A stretch of 7,296 nt of DNA from contig JAFNVK010000184.1 of assembly GCA_017379815.1 (NCBI GenBank), positions 1-7,296 on the forward strand. Reading direction: 5' to 3'. This DNA is from Clostridia bacterium. GTDB taxonomy: Bacteria > Bacillota > Clostridia > Oscillospirales > CAG-272. The notes beneath the pieces were generated by a model, which was given only the letters and a program-made list of their open reading frames with translations, was not told the DNA's origin and searched no databases. A program made the position numbers and the translations under genes. This document shows, piece by piece, positions 5,061-7,296 of this stretch (position 1 is the stretch's first letter; each line of letters opens with the position of its first letter).

Positions 5061-6851
5061 ATGCAGATCACAAAGGACATTCGCTATATCGGCGTAAACG
5101 ATCGCACCATCGACCTTTTTGAAGGTCAATACCACGTTCCCAACGGAATGGCGTATAATTCCTATCTCATTCTCGACGAGAAGATCGCCGTAATGGACAC
5201 CGTGGACATTCACTTCACCCATGAGTGGCTGGACAACCTTTCCCATGCCCTCGGCGGAAGAACCCCCGACTATCTCATCGTCCAGCACATGGAGCCCGAC
5301 CATTCCGCCAACATCATGCAGTTCCTCGGCGTTTATCCCACGGCAAAGATCGTTTCCTCTGCCGCTGCGTTCCGCATGATGAAGCAGTTTTTCGGCAAGG
5401 ATCTTTCGGAGGGCGGCATCGTCATCGCCGACGGCGACACCCTCTCGCTCGGCAAGCACAATCTCGTCTTCGCCTCTGCTCCCATGGTGCATTGGCCCGA
5501 GGTCATGGTCACCTACGACGCCACCGACCGCGTGCTCTTCTCGGCCGACGCCTTTGGCAAGTTCGGCACGACCGACGCCGACGAGGATTGGGCCTGCGAG
5601 GCAAGACGCTACTACTTTGGCATCGTGGGCAAATACGGTGCTCCCGCACAGGCCCTGCTGAAAAAGGCCGCCGCGCTGGACATTTCCATCATCTGCCCCC
5701 TGCACGGCCCCGTGCTGACCGAAAATCTGTCTTACTATATCAATCTCTACGATACCTGGTCCTCCTATACCCCCGAGGACGACGGCGTGCTGATCGCCTA
5801 CACCTCGGTCTACGGCAATACCAAAAAGGCCGTGGAGCTGCTCGCGCAGAAGCTGCGTGACATGGGCTGCCCCAAGGTGGTGCTGACCGACCTTGCACGC
5901 GAGGACATGGCCGAGGCCGTGGAGGACGCCTTCCGCTACAGCAAGCTGGTGCTTGCCACCACCACCTACTGCAACGGCATCTTCCCCTTTATGCGTGAGT
6001 TCATCCACCACCTGACCGAGCGCGGCTACCAGAGCCGCACCGTTGGTCTGATCGAGAACGGAACCTGGGCTCCCAACGCCGCAAAGACCATGCAAAAGAT
6101 GCTGGAGGGCGCAAAGGACATCACCTTTGCCGCAGAGCCCGTCCGCATCCTCTCCGCCCTGAACGAGGAGAGCATGAAGCAGCTGGACACCCTTGCCGAG
6201 GCCCTTGGCGGTGAATACCGCAGTGAGGAGTCGGGTGCATCGCGCAACGATCCCGCCGCCCTCTTCTCCATCGGCTACGGCCTGTACGTGGTGACCACCA
6301 ACGACGGCCAGAAGGACAACGGTCTGATCGTCAACACCGTCACCCAGGTCACCGACAGCCCCAAGAGAGTTGCCGTAACGGTCAATAAGCAGAACTATTC
6401 CTTCCACACCATCCGCAAGACGGGCATTCTCAACGTCAACTGCCTCTCCACCGAGGCTCCCTTCGATGTCTTCCGGACCTTCGGCTTCCAGAGCGGAAGA
6501 AGCGTCAATAAGTTTGAGAATTGCAACCCGAAAAGATCGCGCAACGGCCTCGTCGTCCTGCCCAAGCACATCAACGCCTTCCTTTCCCTGAAGGTGGCCG
6601 AGTACGTTGACCTCGGCACGCACGGCATGTTCATCTGCGACGTCACCGAGTCGCGCGTTCTCTCCTCCACGCCCACCATGACCTACACCTACTACCAGGA
6701 AAACGTCAAGCCCAAGCCCGAGGCACCGAAATCCAAGGGCTACGTCTGCAAGATCTGCGGCTACGTCTACGAGGGCGATCCGCTCCCCGAGGACTTCATC
6801 TGCCCACTCTGCAAGCACGGCGCATCGGATTTTGAGCCGATCGGCGGCTGA
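5061..6851 (+). CDS. Multidomain flavodiiron protein: diiron MBL + flavodoxin + flavin reductase + rubredoxin
   Basis: This is a predicted cytoplasmic O2 and/or NO reductase of 596 aa protecting an anaerobe. The start at ATG 5061 has AAGGAGG 5 nt upstream; the longer open frame from 4983 overlaps the promoter. Residues 1-235 form the metallo-beta-lactamase-like diiron domain with all six usual ligands: His76, Glu78, Asp80 (QHMEPDH), His144, Asp163, His215. Residues 242-385 are a flavodoxin-like FMN domain (YTSVYGNT phosphate loop at 247-254, TTTYCNG, ENGTWAP). Residues 396-550 resemble flavin-reductase split barrels (LYVVTTNDG, NGLIVNTVTQVT, FRTFGFQSGRSV). Residues 560-596 are a rubredoxin with Cys563/566 and Cys581/584, the short-spacing type found in rubrerythrins. 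The layout equals Moorella FprA joined to its partner Hrb (high-molecular-weight rubredoxin), so NAD(P)H electrons could pass through flavin and Fe(Cys)4 to the diiron site in one chain. This route is inferred. No symbol is given because names vary for fused forms. Confidence 0.93.
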   Translation: MQITKDIRYIGVNDRTIDLFEGQYHVPNGMAYNSYLILDEKIAVMDTVDIHFTHEWLDNLSHALGGRTPDYLIVQHMEPDHSANIMQFLGVYPTAKIVSSAAAFRMMKQFFGKDLSEGGIVIADGDTLSLGKHNLVFASAPMVHWPEVMVTYDATDRVLFSADAFGKFGTTDADEDWACEARRYYFGIVGKYGAPAQALLKKAAALDISIICPLHGPVLTENLSYYINLYDTWSSYTPEDDGVLIAYTSVYGNTKKAVELLAQKLRDMGCPKVVLTDLAREDMAEAVEDAFRYSKLVLATTTYCNGIFPFMREFIHHLTERGYQSRTVGLIENGTWAPNAAKTMQKMLEGAKDITFAAEPVRILSALNEESMKQLDTLAEALGGEYRSEESGASRNDPAALFSIGYGLYVVTTNDGQKDNGLIVNTVTQVTDSPKRVAVTVNKQNYSFHTIRKTGILNVNCLSTEAPFDVFRTFGFQSGRSVNKFENCNPKRSRNGLVVLPKHINAFLSLKVAEYVDLGTHGMFICDVTESRVLSSTPTMTYTYYQENVKPKPEAPKSKGYVCKICGYVYEGDPLPEDFICPLCKHGASDFEPIGG

Positions 6852-6880
6852 TCTTCTTCTCCGACAGAAAGGAACCGACC

Positions 6881-7296
6881 ATGTTTAAGCAAGCAAAAGC
6901 CGTATTCCCTCGCGGAATGGCCGACCAAATGCACACCTTTGCCACCTTCCGCGCGTGCGTCAAGGATCTTACGGACGCCACGCTCTATATCGCCGCCGCA
7001 GATTTTTATCAGGTCCGCGTCAACGGCAGCTTCGTCGCCTTTGGCCCTGCACGCACTGCCAAGGGCTACGCCAGACAGGATATCCTTCCCCTCGCGCCTT
7101 ACGCCAGAGAGGGTGAAAACGAGATCCTCATCGCCGTCCTGTGCCACCATTGCCGCTCGCTATCCACGGCTCTCCAGCCCGCCTTCCTGCAGGCCGAGAT
7201 CCGCAGAGGTGAGGAGGTCCTGGCCGCCACGGGAACGGATTTTGAGGCCTTCCTGCCCGCCTGCCGCGTGCGAAAGGTAGAGCGCTACTCGGTGCA
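6881..7296 (+). CDS. Alpha-L-rhamnosidase-like (GH78-type) protein, N-terminal part only
   Basis: The frame starts at ATG 6881, with AAAGGAA about 6 nt upstream, and is open to the right edge (138 codons plus two bases). The visible part resembles the N-terminal beta-sandwich of alpha-L-rhamnosidase-like glycosidases: LYIAAADFYQVRVNGSFVAF (35-54), then GPAR and KGYARQDILPLAPYAREGENEI (61-82). QPAFLQAEI (99-107) follows, then RKVERYSV at the edge. No signal peptide is seen, suggesting a cytoplasmic enzyme acting on imported rhamnose-containing oligosaccharides. The catalytic (alpha/alpha)6 barrel lies outside the window, so enzyme activity cannot be confirmed. It begins 29 bp after the flavodiiron gene with no terminator between them, so the two may be co-transcribed although no functional link is obvious. 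The assignment rests on remembered family pattern, not a search. Confidence 0.6.
   Translation, partial: MFKQAKAVFPRGMADQMHTFATFRACVKDLTDATLYIAAADFYQVRVNGSFVAFGPARTAKGYARQDILPLAPYAREGENEILIAVLCHHCRSLSTALQPAFLQAEIRRGEEVLAATGTDFEAFLPACRVRKVERYSV

Noticed and set aside
4881..6818. 645-codon open frame on the minus strand opposite the flavodiiron gene
   Set aside because: Its sequence matches no family pattern (low-complexity Val/Gly/His-rich) and it mirrors a gene with clear motifs. GC-rich third positions keep the opposite strand open.
1..7296. CRISPR array, IS element, att site, tRNA or rRNA
   Set aside because: No regularly spaced repeats, terminal inverted repeats, transposase motifs or RNA gene signatures were seen on either strand.

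Overview
The window looks like chromosomal DNA from an anaerobic, moderately GC-rich Clostridia-type Firmicute, probably a gut or similar anaerobic lineage. This is inferred from four things: strong purine-rich Shine-Dalgarno (SD) sites (GGAGG type), a lipoprotein-type polyamine-binding protein, an O2/NO-detoxifying flavodiiron protein fused to flavin reductase and rubredoxin modules, and a small SpoIVFB-like membrane protease. I see no phage, IS, CRISPR, tRNA or rRNA signal. The exact taxon cannot be fixed from this sequence.

Left part (1-3883, minus strand): a classic polyamine ABC importer operon in the order potA-potB-potC-potD. potA (ATPase), potB and potC (permeases) are complete. potD (substrate-binding lipoprotein) runs off the left edge. 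All three junctions are 4-nt start/stop overlaps (ATGA, ATGA, GTGA), so translation is probably coupled along the operon. A good extended -10 promoter lies about 140 bases upstream of potA, surrounded by short direct repeats at 10-bp and 20-bp periods.

Middle part (3884-5060): a 381-bp non-coding stretch holds the pot promoter and leader and a rho-independent terminator for the next gene. That gene is a 194-residue M50 (site-2 protease/SpoIVFB-type) membrane metalloprotease on the minus strand. A 211-bp divergent gap then separates it from the plus-strand genes and contains a near-consensus promoter for the flavodiiron gene, with a small palindrome just upstream of the -35 box.

Right part (5061-7296, plus strand): a 596-residue multidomain flavodiiron protein (diiron beta-lactamase fold, flavodoxin, flavin-reductase split barrel, short-spacing rubredoxin). 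In effect it is FprA plus high-molecular-weight rubredoxin in one chain, which could carry electrons from NAD(P)H to O2 or NO within a single polypeptide. Only 29 bp later begins a gene whose N-terminus resembles the beta-sandwich of alpha-L-rhamnosidase-like (GH78-type) proteins; it runs off the right edge.

The three modules (polyamine import, intramembrane proteolysis, oxidative/nitrosative defence) have no obvious single shared pathway. I do not see a clear undescribed system. The points most worth checking are the full-length fused flavodiiron protein, the isolated minimal M50 protease and the repeat-rich pot control region.
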